DNA from: DASWOJ01 sp964242415
GTDB lineage: Bacteria; Pseudomonadota; Alphaproteobacteria; Acetobacterales; Acetobacteraceae
NCBI GenBank assembly: GCA_964242415.1
Contig: CAXTAT010000025.1
Coordinates: 1-64,000 of the forward strand
DNA: 64,000 bases
Reading direction: 5' to 3'
Both the position numbers and the translations under genes were made by a program. This document shows positions 7,620 through 18,090 of this stretch, piece by piece. The notes beneath the pieces are model-generated. The model made no database searches. It was not told the origin of the DNA and saw only the letters and a program-made list of their open reading frames with translations. The first letter of the stretch is position 1. Every line of letters begins with the position of its first letter.

Positions 7620-8567
7620 ATGCGGTCCCACCTTGGCGCACGCCTTCTGCAAGTGATCCCGACCATCCTGCTGGTCAGCGTGCTGGTGTTCGCGCTGCAG
7701 CAGCTCATGCCCGGCGACCCGGCGGTGGTGCTGGCCGGGGAGGAGCGGGGCGATCCCGTGGTGCTGGCGCAGATCAGGGCCGACCTGTGGCTCGACCGCT
7801 CGCTGCCGGTGCAGTACTTGCACTGGATGGGCGGCGTCGTGCGCGGCGACCTTGGGTTCAGTTGGCGCATCCGCCAGCCGGTTGCCGGGCTGATCCTGAC
7901 CAAGCTGCCGGTTACCTTGCAGCTTGGCGCGATGGCGTTCGTGATTGCGCTGGCAGTCGGGGTGCCGGCGGGCATCCTGTCGGCGGTGCAGCGCAACCGG
8001 CCGCTGGACTATATCGCCAACCTGGTTGGGCTGGCCGGGTTGAGCACGCCCAACTTCTGGCTCGGCATCATGTTAATTCTACTTGTGTCGGTGGACCTGG
8101 GCTGGCTGCCGCCCTCCGGCTACGTGCCGGTGACGGAGGACTGGCGGCAATCCTTGGCGACCACCATCATGCCGGCCTTCGTGCTGGGCAATGCCATCGC
8201 CGCGATCCTGATGCGCCATACCCGCAGCGCCATGCTGACGGCGCTGGACCAGGATTACGTCCGCACCGCCCGCGCCAAGGGCCTGCCGGAGCGCACCGTC
8301 GTGCTGCGCCATGCCTTCCGCAACGCGCTGGTCCCCGTTGTTACCCTGGGGGCGCTGGAACTTGGCACCTTGCTGTCCGGCGCGGTGCTGACCGAGCAGG
8401 TGTTCAGCATCCCTGGCTTCGGCAAGCTGGTGGTGGATGCGGTGTTCAACCGGGATTACCCGGTGGTGCAGGGTGTCGTGCTGGTGACGGCTCTGCTGTT
8501 CATCCTGCTGAACCTGCTGGCCGATGGGCTGTATGTCCTTATCAACCCTCGGCTGCGCACGGCATGA
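7620..8567 (+). CDS. ABC transporter permease, DppB/OppB family
   Basis: A 315-residue inner-membrane permease with about six hydrophobic segments. It begins MRSHLGARLLQVIPTILLVS, as DppB-type permeases do, and carries the periplasmic-loop pattern MPGDPA and the cytoplasmic coupling (EAA) region DYVRTARAKGLPERTVVLRH near residues 215-234. It sits two bases after the binding-protein stop and its TGA overlaps the ATG of the next permease. It should form a heterodimer with that permease. Confidence 0.92.
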   Translation: MRSHLGARLLQVIPTILLVSVLVFALQQLMPGDPAVVLAGEERGDPVVLAQIRADLWLDRSLPVQYLHWMGGVVRGDLGFSWRIRQPVAGLILTKLPVTLQLGAMAFVIALAVGVPAGILSAVQRNRPLDYIANLVGLAGLSTPNFWLGIMLILLVSVDLGWLPPSGYVPVTEDWRQSLATTIMPAFVLGNAIAAILMRHTRSAMLTALDQDYVRTARAKGLPERTVVLRHAFRNALVPVVTLGALELGTLLSGAVLTEQVFSIPGFGKLVVDAVFNRDYPVVQGVVLVTALLFILLNLLADGLYVLINPRLRTA

Positions 8568-9412
8568 CGGGGCGCAGCAGCCCGGCCCTGCTAGCGCTGG
8601 CCCGGTTCCGCACTCGGCCCGCGGCGGTGCTGGGCCTGGCGGTGATCGTGCTGTTCGTGGGAGTCGCCATCGCCGCGCCGCTGGTGTCGCCGTATGACCC
8701 CGTTGCCACGAGCTGGACCGCCATACGCAAGGCGCCGTCGTGGCAGCACCCGATGGGCACCGACGAGAACGGGCGCGACGTGCTGTCCCGCGTGGTGTTC
8801 GGCACCCGGGCGTCGCTGCTGGCGGGCGTGGTGTCGGTGCTGATCGCGGGGGGCATCGGGGTGCCGGTCGGGCTGCTGGCGGGATTTGCCGGGGGGCGGG
8901 TGGATGCGGTGGTCGGGCGGGTGGTGGATGCCATGCTGGCGTGCCCGTTCCTGATCCTGGCCATTGCGCTGGCGGCGTTCCTGGGGCCGGACCTGACCAA
9001 CGCCATGATCGCCATCGGCGTCACCGCGGCGCCGGTGTTCGTCCGCGTTGCACGGGGCGCGACCATGGATGCGGCCACCAACGAGTATGTCGAGGCTGCC
9101 CGTGCCCTGGGTAATCCGCCCTGGCGCGTCGCGCTGCGCCATGTGCTGCCCAACATCGTGCCGCCGCTGCTGGTGCAGGCGACGCTGGCGATCGCCGCCG
9201 CGATTATTGCCGAGGCCAGCCTATCCTTTCTCGGCCTGGGGCAGCAGCCGCCGGCGCCGAGTTGGGGCAGCATGTTGAACTCGGCGCAGCGCTTTCTCAG
9301 CCAGGCGCCTTGGCTGGCGGTGTTCCCTGGCGCCGCGATCTTCCTGGCGGTGCTGGCCTTCAACCTGGTGGGCGACGGGCTGCGCGATGCGCTGGACCCG
9401 CGCCGCCGCTGA
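8564..9412 (+). CDS. ABC transporter permease, DppC/OppC family
   Basis: A 282-residue second permease starting at the ATG that overlaps the previous stop (ATGA, 8564-8567). It has the DppC N-terminal helix and extracytoplasmic segment (APLVSPYDPVATSW, then HPMGTDENGRDVLSRVVFG) and the coupling motif EYVEAARALGNPPWRVALRH. About six membrane segments are visible. The matching ATPase genes (dppD/dppF type) are not in this window, so the transporter must borrow ATPases encoded elsewhere. Confidence 0.92.
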   Translation: MTGRSSPALLALARFRTRPAAVLGLAVIVLFVGVAIAAPLVSPYDPVATSWTAIRKAPSWQHPMGTDENGRDVLSRVVFGTRASLLAGVVSVLIAGGIGVPVGLLAGFAGGRVDAVVGRVVDAMLACPFLILAIALAAFLGPDLTNAMIAIGVTAAPVFVRVARGATMDAATNEYVEAARALGNPPWRVALRHVLPNIVPPLLVQATLAIAAAIIAEASLSFLGLGQQPPAPSWGSMLNSAQRFLSQAPWLAVFPGAAIFLAVLAFNLVGDGLRDALDPRRR

Positions 9413-9428
9413 ACCCCGGAGGGTCGAG

Positions 9429-10391
9429 ATGCGCGTAGCCGTGATGGATGACTGGCAGGGCGTCGCCGCTGGTGCAACCGACTGGTCCGCGTTGCAGGCG
9501 CGGGCGGAGGTGGTTTTTCTTTCCAAGCCGCTGCCGGACGAGGATGCGGCGGCGGCGGCGTTGGCCGGGTTCGACATCTTGATCGCGATGCGGGAGCGCA
9601 CGCCGCTGCCGGGCAGCCTGATTGCGCGGCTGCCGGGGCTGCGGATGATCGCGTTGACCGGCACCCGCTCGCCTAGCCTGGACCTGGCCGCCTGCGCCGC
9701 GCATGGCGTGCTGGTCAGCAATACCGGCGGTGAACGGTCCTCGATTGGGACTGCGGAGCTGGCCCTGGGGCTGATCCTTGCGATGGCCCGGCATATCCCG
9801 GAGGGCGACGCGGCGATCCGGGCGGGGCGGTTCCAGGAGGGCGTGCCGGTGGGGCCGGTGCTGGATGGGCTGACGCTGGGGGTGATCGGCCTGGGCCGCA
9901 TCGGTGCCCGGGTGGCGGGGTATGGCCGGGCGCTGGGCATGCAGGTGGTGGCGTGGAGCGCCAACCTGACTGCCGAGGCCGCGCAGGCCGGCGGCGCCCG
10001 CCTGGTGACGAAGGGCGAGCTGCTGGCGGCGTCCGACGTGGTCAGCCTGCATGTCGTGCTGTCGGCACGGTCGCGCGGGCTGCTGGGTGCTGCGGAATTG
10101 GCGGCGATGAAGCCCGGTGCGATCCTGGTCAATACCTCGCGCGGGCCGCTGGTCGATGAGGCGGCGTTGCTGGAGGCGCTGCACAGGGGGCACATCCATG
10201 CGGGCCTGGATGTGTTCGCGCACGAGCCGCTGCCGCCGGGCCATCCACTGCGCAGCGCGCCGAACTGCGTGCTGACGCCGCATCTGGGTTATGGCACCAC
10301 GGATACCTTTGCGCAGTTCTATGGCGAGAGCGTGGAGAACATCCTGGCGTTCCTGGACGGTGCGCCCATCAGGGTGGTTGCCCCGGGTTGA
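9429..10391 (+). CDS. D-2-hydroxyacid dehydrogenase (NAD/NADP-dependent)
   Basis: A 320-residue enzyme of the D-isomer-specific 2-hydroxyacid dehydrogenase family. The dinucleotide-binding motif is GLGRIG (154-159). Catalytic residues are Arg238 in NTSRGPLVDE, Glu266 in FAHEPLP and His285 in TPHLGY. GGAGGG lies five bases before the ATG. It follows the permease genes by 16 bases and precedes the alcohol dehydrogenase, so it probably belongs to the same transcript. The context suggests oxidation or reduction of a hydroxyacid released from the imported substrate; the substrate itself is not determined. Confidence 0.88.
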   Translation: MRVAVMDDWQGVAAGATDWSALQARAEVVFLSKPLPDEDAAAAALAGFDILIAMRERTPLPGSLIARLPGLRMIALTGTRSPSLDLAACAAHGVLVSNTGGERSSIGTAELALGLILAMARHIPEGDAAIRAGRFQEGVPVGPVLDGLTLGVIGLGRIGARVAGYGRALGMQVVAWSANLTAEAAQAGGARLVTKGELLAASDVVSLHVVLSARSRGLLGAAELAAMKPGAILVNTSRGPLVDEAALLEALHRGHIHAGLDVFAHEPLPPGHPLRSAPNCVLTPHLGYGTTDTFAQFYGESVENILAFLDGAPIRVVAPG

Positions 10392-10443
10392 CGCGGCAGC
10401 CCTGGGCCGGTGGTATCGGGGCAACAAAGGGGAGGAGCGGACC

Positions 10444-11505
10444 ATGCAGGCATGGGCGGTCGTGGAGTTCGGCCAGGACTTGCAGTTGGTGGACCTGCCG
10501 ATGCCGGAGCCGGTTGGGACCGAGGTGCTGGTGGAGGTCACCCATTGCGGCGTCTGCCACTCCGACCTGCATATCTGGGAGGGATTTTACGATCTTGGCG
10601 GCGGCAAGCGGCTGAACATGCGGGATCGCGGCATGGTGCTGCCGCAGCCGCTGGGGCACGAGATCGTCGGCCGCGTGGCGAAGCTTGGCCCGGAGGCGGA
10701 GGGCGTCGCCGTGGGGGACGTGCGCGTGGTGTATCCCTGGGTGGGGTGCGGCCATTGCGTGCAGTGCCTGGCGGAGCAGGACCATATGTGCGCGACCCTG
10801 CGGCCCTTGGGCGTGCTGCAGAATGGCGGCTTTGCGACGCATGTCGTGGCGCCGCACCCGCGGCACTTGGTCGATCCCGGGACGCTGGACCCGGCGGTGG
10901 CGGCGACCTATGCCTGTTCCGGCATCACCGTGCTGTCGGCCATACGCAAGGTCCTGCCGCTGCCGCCGGAGGAGCCGGTGGTGCTGGTGGGTGCCGGCGG
11001 GCTGGGCCTGAATGCGATCCATGTGCTGCGCGCGCTGGGGCATCGCAACATCGTCGTGGTGGACGTGGGTGCGGAGAAGCGGCAGGCCGCGCTGGAGGCC
11101 GGCGCCCGGACCGCGGTGGACGGGTCTGGCGACGGGGTGACAGCGCGCATCCTGGCGGCCTGCGGCGGGCCGGTCGCGGCGGTGATCGACATGGTGAACG
11201 GCACGGCCACGGCCGCCTTTGCCTTTGCGGCGCTGCGCAAGGGCGGCAAGCTGGTTCAGGTTGGATTGTTCGGCGGCGAGTTGACGGTGCCGCTGCCGGC
11301 GATGGCGATGCGGGCGTTGACGGTGCAGGGCAGTTTCGTTGGCAGCCCCGGGGATCTGCGAGACTTGGTTGGGCTGGCGCAGGATGGGGGGGTGAAGCCG
11401 CTGCCAGTTACCGAGATGCCTCGGGATCAGGCCAATGCTGCGCTGATGCGGTTGCGGGATGGTGCCGTGACGGGGCGGATTGTTTTGCGGAGCAGTATGG
11501 GATGA
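10444..11505 (+). CDS. Zinc-dependent alcohol dehydrogenase (MDR superfamily)
   Basis: A 353-residue medium-chain dehydrogenase. Catalytic zinc ligands are visible as Cys35 in THCGVCHSD and His71-Glu72 in PLGHEIVG, with the third probably Cys158 in YACSGIT. The structural zinc site is Cys102, Cys105, Cys108 and Cys116 in the GCGHCVQC segment and after. A Rossmann motif GAGGLGLNAIHVL follows near 180. The ATG has GGGGAGGAG shortly upstream; the open frame extends upstream but would run into the previous gene. It ends the importer operon and is followed by a terminator-like hairpin. Substrate unknown. Confidence 0.9.
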   Translation: MQAWAVVEFGQDLQLVDLPMPEPVGTEVLVEVTHCGVCHSDLHIWEGFYDLGGGKRLNMRDRGMVLPQPLGHEIVGRVAKLGPEAEGVAVGDVRVVYPWVGCGHCVQCLAEQDHMCATLRPLGVLQNGGFATHVVAPHPRHLVDPGTLDPAVAATYACSGITVLSAIRKVLPLPPEEPVVLVGAGGLGLNAIHVLRALGHRNIVVVDVGAEKRQAALEAGARTAVDGSGDGVTARILAACGGPVAAVIDMVNGTATAAFAFAALRKGGKLVQVGLFGGELTVPLPAMAMRALTVQGSFVGSPGDLRDLVGLAQDGGVKPLPVTEMPRDQANAALMRLRDGAVTGRIVLRSSMG

Positions 11506-11520
11506 GGTGATTCGGGCCTC

Positions 11521-11546
11521 TCGTCCTGGGGGCAGGACGATTGTTT
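11521..11546 (+). terminator. Rho-independent terminator after the alcohol dehydrogenase
   Basis: TCGTCCTG and CAGGACGA form a perfect 8-bp stem around a GGGG loop, followed directly by TTGTTT. It lies 15 bases after the dehydrogenase stop codon. Confidence 0.7.
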
Positions 11547-11567
11547 CGGCTGTGAGGGCTGCCCTTG

Positions 11568-11608
11568 CTGCCTTTCTCGTTTTGGGGGAGGGCTGGGGTT
11601 AGAGGTTT
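11568..11608 (-). repeat. Degenerate inverted REP-like copy
   Basis: Read on the minus strand this segment gives CTAACCCCAGCCCTC followed by a degraded hairpin, a diverged copy of the element that is intact at 11680-11717 and 11772-11808, in the opposite orientation. The stem is imperfect. Confidence 0.5.
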
Positions 11609-11679
11609 TTTTACGTATTGCTTGATGGCGGTGCTGGGACCGGGCTGTACGGGTTGGGAGGCCTGCGCCGCACGGCCCC

Positions 11680-11717
11680 CTCATCCCGGCCCTCTCCCGA
11701 AGGGGGAGAGGGGGAAG
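11680..11717 (+). repeat. REP-like hairpin element, copy 1
   Basis: The segment CTCATCCCGG is followed by CCCTCTCCC (11690-11698), a short loop and GGGAGAGGG (11704-11712), a 9-bp perfect stem. It shares head and stem with the copies at 11772 and 39297. Such elements are common between genes in proteobacteria. Confidence 0.8.
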
Positions 11718-11771
11718 TTGGGGTTTGGAAGGGCGGTCTGTTCTTGGATGTGCCGGGTTGGCGCTTGCCTT

Positions 11772-11808
11772 CTCCCTCACCCCAGCCCTCTCCCGGAGGG
11801 AGAGGGGG
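11772..11808 (+). repeat. REP-like hairpin element, copy 2
   Basis: The segment TCCCTCACCCCAG leads into CCCTCTCCC (11786-11794), loop GGA, and GGGAGAGGG (11798-11806). It lies about 25 bases beyond the otsA stop codon and could also end the minus-strand sugar operon transcript. Confidence 0.8.
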
Positions 11809-11831
11809 TTAGTGCGGTCTGTGTGGCAGGG

Positions 11832-13315
<1,484 letters not shown>

Positions 13316-13319
<4 letters not shown>

Positions 13320-16090
13320 CGAGCCTCCAGCACTGCGACTGGAAGCTGCGACAGGAGGGTTTCAACCGGCAAACAGCCAGTGTTCATAATGTCCTCACCC
13401 TCAACCAGGACGTGTCCAAAGCGCCGATCGGCCAGACTACGCGGCAACAGAACCTGCGTTCCTGACCAGCAAGTTAGCGTAACACGCGGTAACACAACAT
13501 CACGATCTGCTGATTGCGGCAAGCGTGTGACGATTACAACCGCGGCGCGGTTTTCATGCACGCGGGCGAAGGCGATGACTTGCTCGGCCTGGGGTCCCTC
13601 GATGCGCAACGGGGTGTAGGACCCTAGGGTGAACAGGCCCGGCGCACGGGCGCGCAACGCCAGGGTGCGGGCGATGATCGCCTGCTTGACCCGGCCGTCC
13701 CGCCAGGTCCCCATCAGATCGGCCGGCTGGCCCGCTGCTTCGAGGGAGGCCTGCCGGGCTGCGAAATCGACGGGGCGGCGGTTGTCGGGATCGACCAGGC
13801 TGAAATCCCAGTACTCGGTTCCCTGGTAGAGGTCGGGGATTCCGGGTGAGGTCATACGGAGCATGGTTTGCGACAGCCCGTTGATCGCGCCAGCCGGGGC
13901 GATCCGGCCGGCGAAGGCGGCCAGCTCGCCGACCATGTCGGCCGACCGCTCCACGTCCATCACGCCGGCCAGGAAGGCGCGGCAGGCGCCCTCGTACTCC
14001 TGGTCCGGGGCGGCCCAACTGGTGCGGCGCTTGCCCTCGCGCAGTGCTTTTTCCAGCCAGCCGGCGGCCCGGTCCTCCAGAGCCTTCACGCCGTCCCGGT
14101 CGTCTGCGGCGAGGTCCAGCGGCCAGGCGCCGATCAGCGTTTGGTATAGCATGACCTCATCGGCGGCGTCCGGGGCCGGGCCATCCAAGTCGCGGCGTAG
14201 GGGGGCGTTCAGCCGCATCCAGCGGGCCAGCGCCGCCTCCCACTCCGCTGGCATCTCGCTTAGTACTGCCAGGCGCGCCCGGGCGTCCTCGCCCCGCTTG
14301 TGGTCGTGCGTCGCGGTGGCGAGCAGGGCGAGCGGATAGCGCTTCTGCCGCTCCTTGTTGGTGGCGTGGAAGGCGGCGGGGGACAGGCACCATTGCGACG
14401 GCTCCGTGCCGACCTCGTTGCGCGACAGCAGGCGGCCGTAGCGGTAGAAGCTGGTGTCCTCGACCGACTTGGCCGCGGTCGGGGCGGAGAGCTGCTGGAA
14501 GCGGGTCATCGCCCGTGCCCATTCCTGCCGGCGGGTGCCCGCCGGGATTTCGCGCAGGCCGGCGCCGGACAGCCAGCGGTTGACCAGTTCCAGCAACGGG
14601 CGGTCGGCCGGGCGCACGGTACGGCGGGCGCCGGCCATCGCCCAGTCCATCACGCGCTGGTCCACGGGGGAGATGCCCGCGGGGCCGGCATAGATGCGGT
14701 AGGCGTGGAAGTGCACGAGCAGCTCGACCAAGGTCGCGCGGATGGCGCTGAGGGTGTAGTCGCGGGTGGTCAGGCTGCGCCGGGCGATGCGGTGCAGGGC
14801 GGTGGCGGTGGCGAACAGCTCGCTGCTGAGGCTTTCCGTGAGGATTTGGCGGCGGGCCGGCTTGGCCTCGTCGTCGAAGGCAGCGGCGCGTCCGGTCAGC
14901 GTGGTCCATAGCTGGGTTAGCGGCGCCTCGCCGGCGGGGTCGTGCAGGACGGCGGAGGCGTCGTTCATGAAGTCGTAGCCGGTGGTGCCGTCGGTCAGCC
15001 AGTCGGTGGCCAGGTGTTCGTGCGCGGCGAGAATTTTCTCGATCCAGATGATCGCCGGGGTGTCGCGCAGGTCCGCCGGGCGGGACTCGGCGGCGGTTTC
15101 GAGGCGGCGGCGCAGCTTGCGGCAGTAGTCGCGGGGGTTGGCCAGGCCGTCCACGTGGTCGATGCGGACGCCGTCGATCAGGCCCTCGGAGTACAGGCGG
15201 AACACCGTGCGGTGCGTCGCCTCGAACACCTCCGGCACCTCGACGCGCACGCCGGCGAGGCCGTTCACGTCGAAGAAGCGGCGCCAGTTGATCTCGTCTG
15301 TCGCCGCGCGCCACCAGGCCAGGCGGTAGTTCTGGCGGTCGAGCAGGCGGTGCAGGCGGTCCCGACCCTCGGGGGTGCTGGTCGAGTAGGCGTGCAGGCA
15401 CTCCGCGATGGCGGCGCGGTAAGTTGGCTGCAGCAGTTCCTCGCGGGCGTCCTTGGCCTCCTGCCGCACGGCTTCGCTGCCGCCGGTGCCCAGCTCGGCG
15501 AAGGCGCGGGCCGGGGTTTCCAACGGGCCGCCGCTGGTGAGCAGGATCGAGGCGTAGTCGCGTGGGTTTATGGGAAACCTGTGGTCGTGATAGCCGACGA
15601 ACAGGCGGCCGTCGGTCTCATCGAACTGTAGGACCAACTCGCCGGCGTCCAGGCATTCGCCGTAGGAGGTGCCCAGGAAGGGGGCCAGCATGCGGCCGCG
15701 CAGCGAGTTGTCGGTGGGGTCCCAGTCGATGTCGAAGTACTCGGCATAGGGGCTGGCGCGGCCCCATTCCAGCACGTCCAGCCACCAGGCGTTGTCGTTG
15801 CCGCCCACGCCCATGTGGTTGGGCACGATGTCCAGGATCAGACCCATGCTGTGGGCGCGCAGGGTCTCGACTAGGCGGCGCAGGGCCTCCTCGCCGCCCA
15901 ACTCCGGGTTGATGACGTTGTGGTCCACGATGTCGTAGCCGTGCGTGGAGCCGGCACGTGCCTTGAGCAGCGGCGAGGCATACAGGTGGCTGATGCCCAG
16001 CTTGTCGTAGTACGGCACCAGCGCCGTCGCGTCGTCCAGGGTGAAGCCCTTGTGGAATTGCAGGCGGGCGGTGGCGGAGAGGGGCTTCAT
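13316..16090 (-). CDS. treY: Maltooligosyl trehalose synthase (GH13)
   Basis: A 924-residue enzyme that turns the reducing end of a maltodextrin into a terminal trehalosyl unit by intramolecular transglycosylation. The N-terminus SATARLQFHKGFTLDDA and YYDKLGISHLYASPLLKARAGSTHGYD are diagnostic of TreY. Catalytic residues are likely Asp311 in GVRIDHVDGLANP and Glu351 in IWIEKILAAHE; the third acidic residue lies in ATHDHKRGEDAR. The length fits the family. Both ends overlap neighbours by ATGA (malQ stop at 16087-16089, otsA start at 13317-13319). TreZ, encoded two genes upstream, releases trehalose from the TreY product. Confidence 0.95.
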
Positions 16091-18090
16091 GCGGAGGTCC
16101 GAGCTTGGTTGAGGCTGTCCAGCCTGGCAATGACGTCAGGGGCTTGCAGGAGGTCGCTGGCGTAGCCCGGCAGCCGCCGGCGCCAGTTGGGGTGCTCGCC
16201 CAGGGTGCCCGGCAGGTTCGGCTGCTCCTGGATGGCGAGCGCGTCCTCGGCCGGCAGGATCACGAAGTCGCAGGCGGAGGCGCCGACGTGCCGGGCTGCG
16301 GCGTCGGCGACGGGGTTGCCGTCCCAGGATTCGGGGATGCCGCCCGCGACGGCGCCGCTGGCCTCGAAGGCCTCCCAGAGGCGGCCGTGGTCCCGGCTGC
16401 GCGCCTCGGCCTCGTGCGCCTTGTTCGCGTCGTCGCCGAGCAGTCCGAGCTTGCCGCGCCACTCCATGTCCCGCCCGGTCCACCAGCCGGCGACGGTCGC
16501 CAGGTCGTGCGTGCTGGTCATGGCGACGGCGGACTTGGTCCAAGTGCTGGGCTGGGTGAAGCGGTCCTGCTTGTCCCGCTCGAACCAGAGCACGCGCATT
16601 CCAAGGATACCAGCGTCTTGCAGGCGTTCCTGGAAGCCGTCCGGGATGGTGCCCAGGTCCTCGCCGAGCACGATGGCGCGGTGCCGGCTGCTTTCCAGGG
16701 CGATCAGGCGCAGCAGGTCCTCGGTTGGGAAGGCGATGTAGGCGCCGTCGGCGGCGGAGGCGCCATCGGGGACCACCCACAGCCGGGCTAGGCCGAGGGC
16801 ATGGTCGATCCGCATGCCGCCGGCGTGGCGCATGGCGCTGCGCAGCAGTTCCAAGTAGGCGCCGAAGCCGTTCTGCGCGAGGCCGCGCGGGTTGAAGGCG
16901 GCCAGGCCCCAGTTTTGCCCGCTGATGCTCAACAGGTCCGGGGGTGCGCCGATTGAGAGGCCGAGCAGGGTTTCGGCCTGCCGGCTCCAGCAGTGGCTGC
17001 CGCCGGAGTCGGCGCCGACGGCCAGGTCGGCGATCAGGCCGATGGGCATCCCGGCGTCTCGGGCGGCCTGCTGCGCGTCGGCTAGGCTGCGGTCGGCCAG
17101 GAACTGCATGTAGGCGTGCAGGGTCACGTCGCGTGCATGGTCGCGGGCGAAGGCGGCCACGGCGGGGTTGGAGGGGGTGCGGTACTCTTCTGGCCAGGTG
17201 CGCCAATGCCAGCGGCTGGGGTCGGCGGCGAACAGGTGGGCGTGCAGCGCCTCGAACCGGGCGTGGGTTTCCAATGCGTCGCCCTGCTGCGCCCGGAAGG
17301 CGGCGAGGGCGGCGAGCGTCGCCGGGTCCGCCGCATCGAACAGGGTGCGCAGCTTTGCCAGGCGGGCGCGGCTGGCGGTGGGCCAGTCCACTAGGCCGCC
17401 TTCTGCTGTACCGGAGTCGCCCATGTCCAGCCGGGTGTGCAGCACATTCAACTGCGTGCGGCTGGAGGGGGAGTAGGGGCTGTAGCGGTCGGCGTCGGCG
17501 GAGAACTGGGCGTGCACCGGGCTGATCGCTATGGCTGCGGCGCCACGGGCGGCGGCGGGGCCAACCAGGTCCTGCAAGGCGCCGAAGTCGCCAAGGCCGC
17601 CATCGCCGGGCCGCTGCAGGGCGTAAAGCTGCACGGCGAGCGCCCAGAGCCGCCGGCCCGGCGCCGCGTCCTGCACCGTGAAGCACCGCAGCGGGGCGAC
17701 AGCGAGCGTGACTTGCTGCTGGCCGACCTCCAGGCGGTGGTAGCCCGGGACATCGACGGATGGCAGCTCGGCGGCGCCGTCCACGGGCCGCAGCGTCCCG
17801 TTGAGGGTGGTGCCGTCCTCCAGCGTCAGCCGAAACGGCCCGACTGGGGTGGCAAGCCGGGTTGGGCGGCCGACCTGCGCCGTCAGCAATGGCGGCAGGG
17901 CGGCGTCCGCGTGCTGCATCGAGGCCAGGCTGTCCTGTACCGCCTTGTCAGTGTCAGCCGGCAGGCCTAGGGCGCCGAGCACGGCGCGGAGCGTCTGCGG
18001 CGCAACGTCGTGCCACCCGCCATGCACGTCTCGCCAGCGCGGCGCGATGCCTGCGGCCTCTGCCAGCGTCGTCAGGTTGGCGTCGCTCAT
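16087..18090 (-). CDS. malQ: 4-alpha-glucanotransferase (amylomaltase, GH77)
   Basis: A 667-residue disproportionating enzyme that moves alpha-1,4-glucan segments between chains and releases glucose. GH77 motifs are visible: MRIDHALGLARLWVVPDG with the nucleophile Asp, LGEDLGTIPDGF with the acid/base Glu, and TSTHDLATVAGWW with the third Asp. The N-terminal 150 residues (MSDANLTTLAEAAGIAPRWRD and on) are the extension usual in bacterial MalQ. ATG 18090 is chosen because it overlaps the treZ stop (ATGA) and gives the normal N-terminus; the open frame upstream is noncoding overlap with treZ. In this operon it can lengthen short maltodextrins to make them better TreY substrates. Confidence 0.94.
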   Translation of the reverse strand: MSDANLTTLAEAAGIAPRWRDVHGGWHDVAPQTLRAVLGALGLPADTDKAVQDSLASMQHADAALPPLLTAQVGRPTRLATPVGPFRLTLEDGTTLNGTLRPVDGAAELPSVDVPGYHRLEVGQQQVTLAVAPLRCFTVQDAAPGRRLWALAVQLYALQRPGDGGLGDFGALQDLVGPAAARGAAAIAISPVHAQFSADADRYSPYSPSSRTQLNVLHTRLDMGDSGTAEGGLVDWPTASRARLAKLRTLFDAADPATLAALAAFRAQQGDALETHARFEALHAHLFAADPSRWHWRTWPEEYRTPSNPAVAAFARDHARDVTLHAYMQFLADRSLADAQQAARDAGMPIGLIADLAVGADSGGSHCWSRQAETLLGLSIGAPPDLLSISGQNWGLAAFNPRGLAQNGFGAYLELLRSAMRHAGGMRIDHALGLARLWVVPDGASAADGAYIAFPTEDLLRLIALESSRHRAIVLGEDLGTIPDGFQERLQDAGILGMRVLWFERDKQDRFTQPSTWTKSAVAMTSTHDLATVAGWWTGRDMEWRGKLGLLGDDANKAHEAEARSRDHGRLWEAFEASGAVAGGIPESWDGNPVADAAARHVGASACDFVILPAEDALAIQEQPNLPGTLGEHPNWRRRLPGYASDLLQAPDVIARLDSLNQARTSA

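Larger units (their letters stand above)
11506..11831. other. Intergenic region with terminator and REP-like hairpins
   Basis: This gap lies between two converging transcripts (alcohol dehydrogenase and otsA). It holds a rho-independent terminator just after the dehydrogenase and three copies of a REP-like hairpin element, all listed separately. I see no protein-coding gene in it. Confidence 0.7.
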
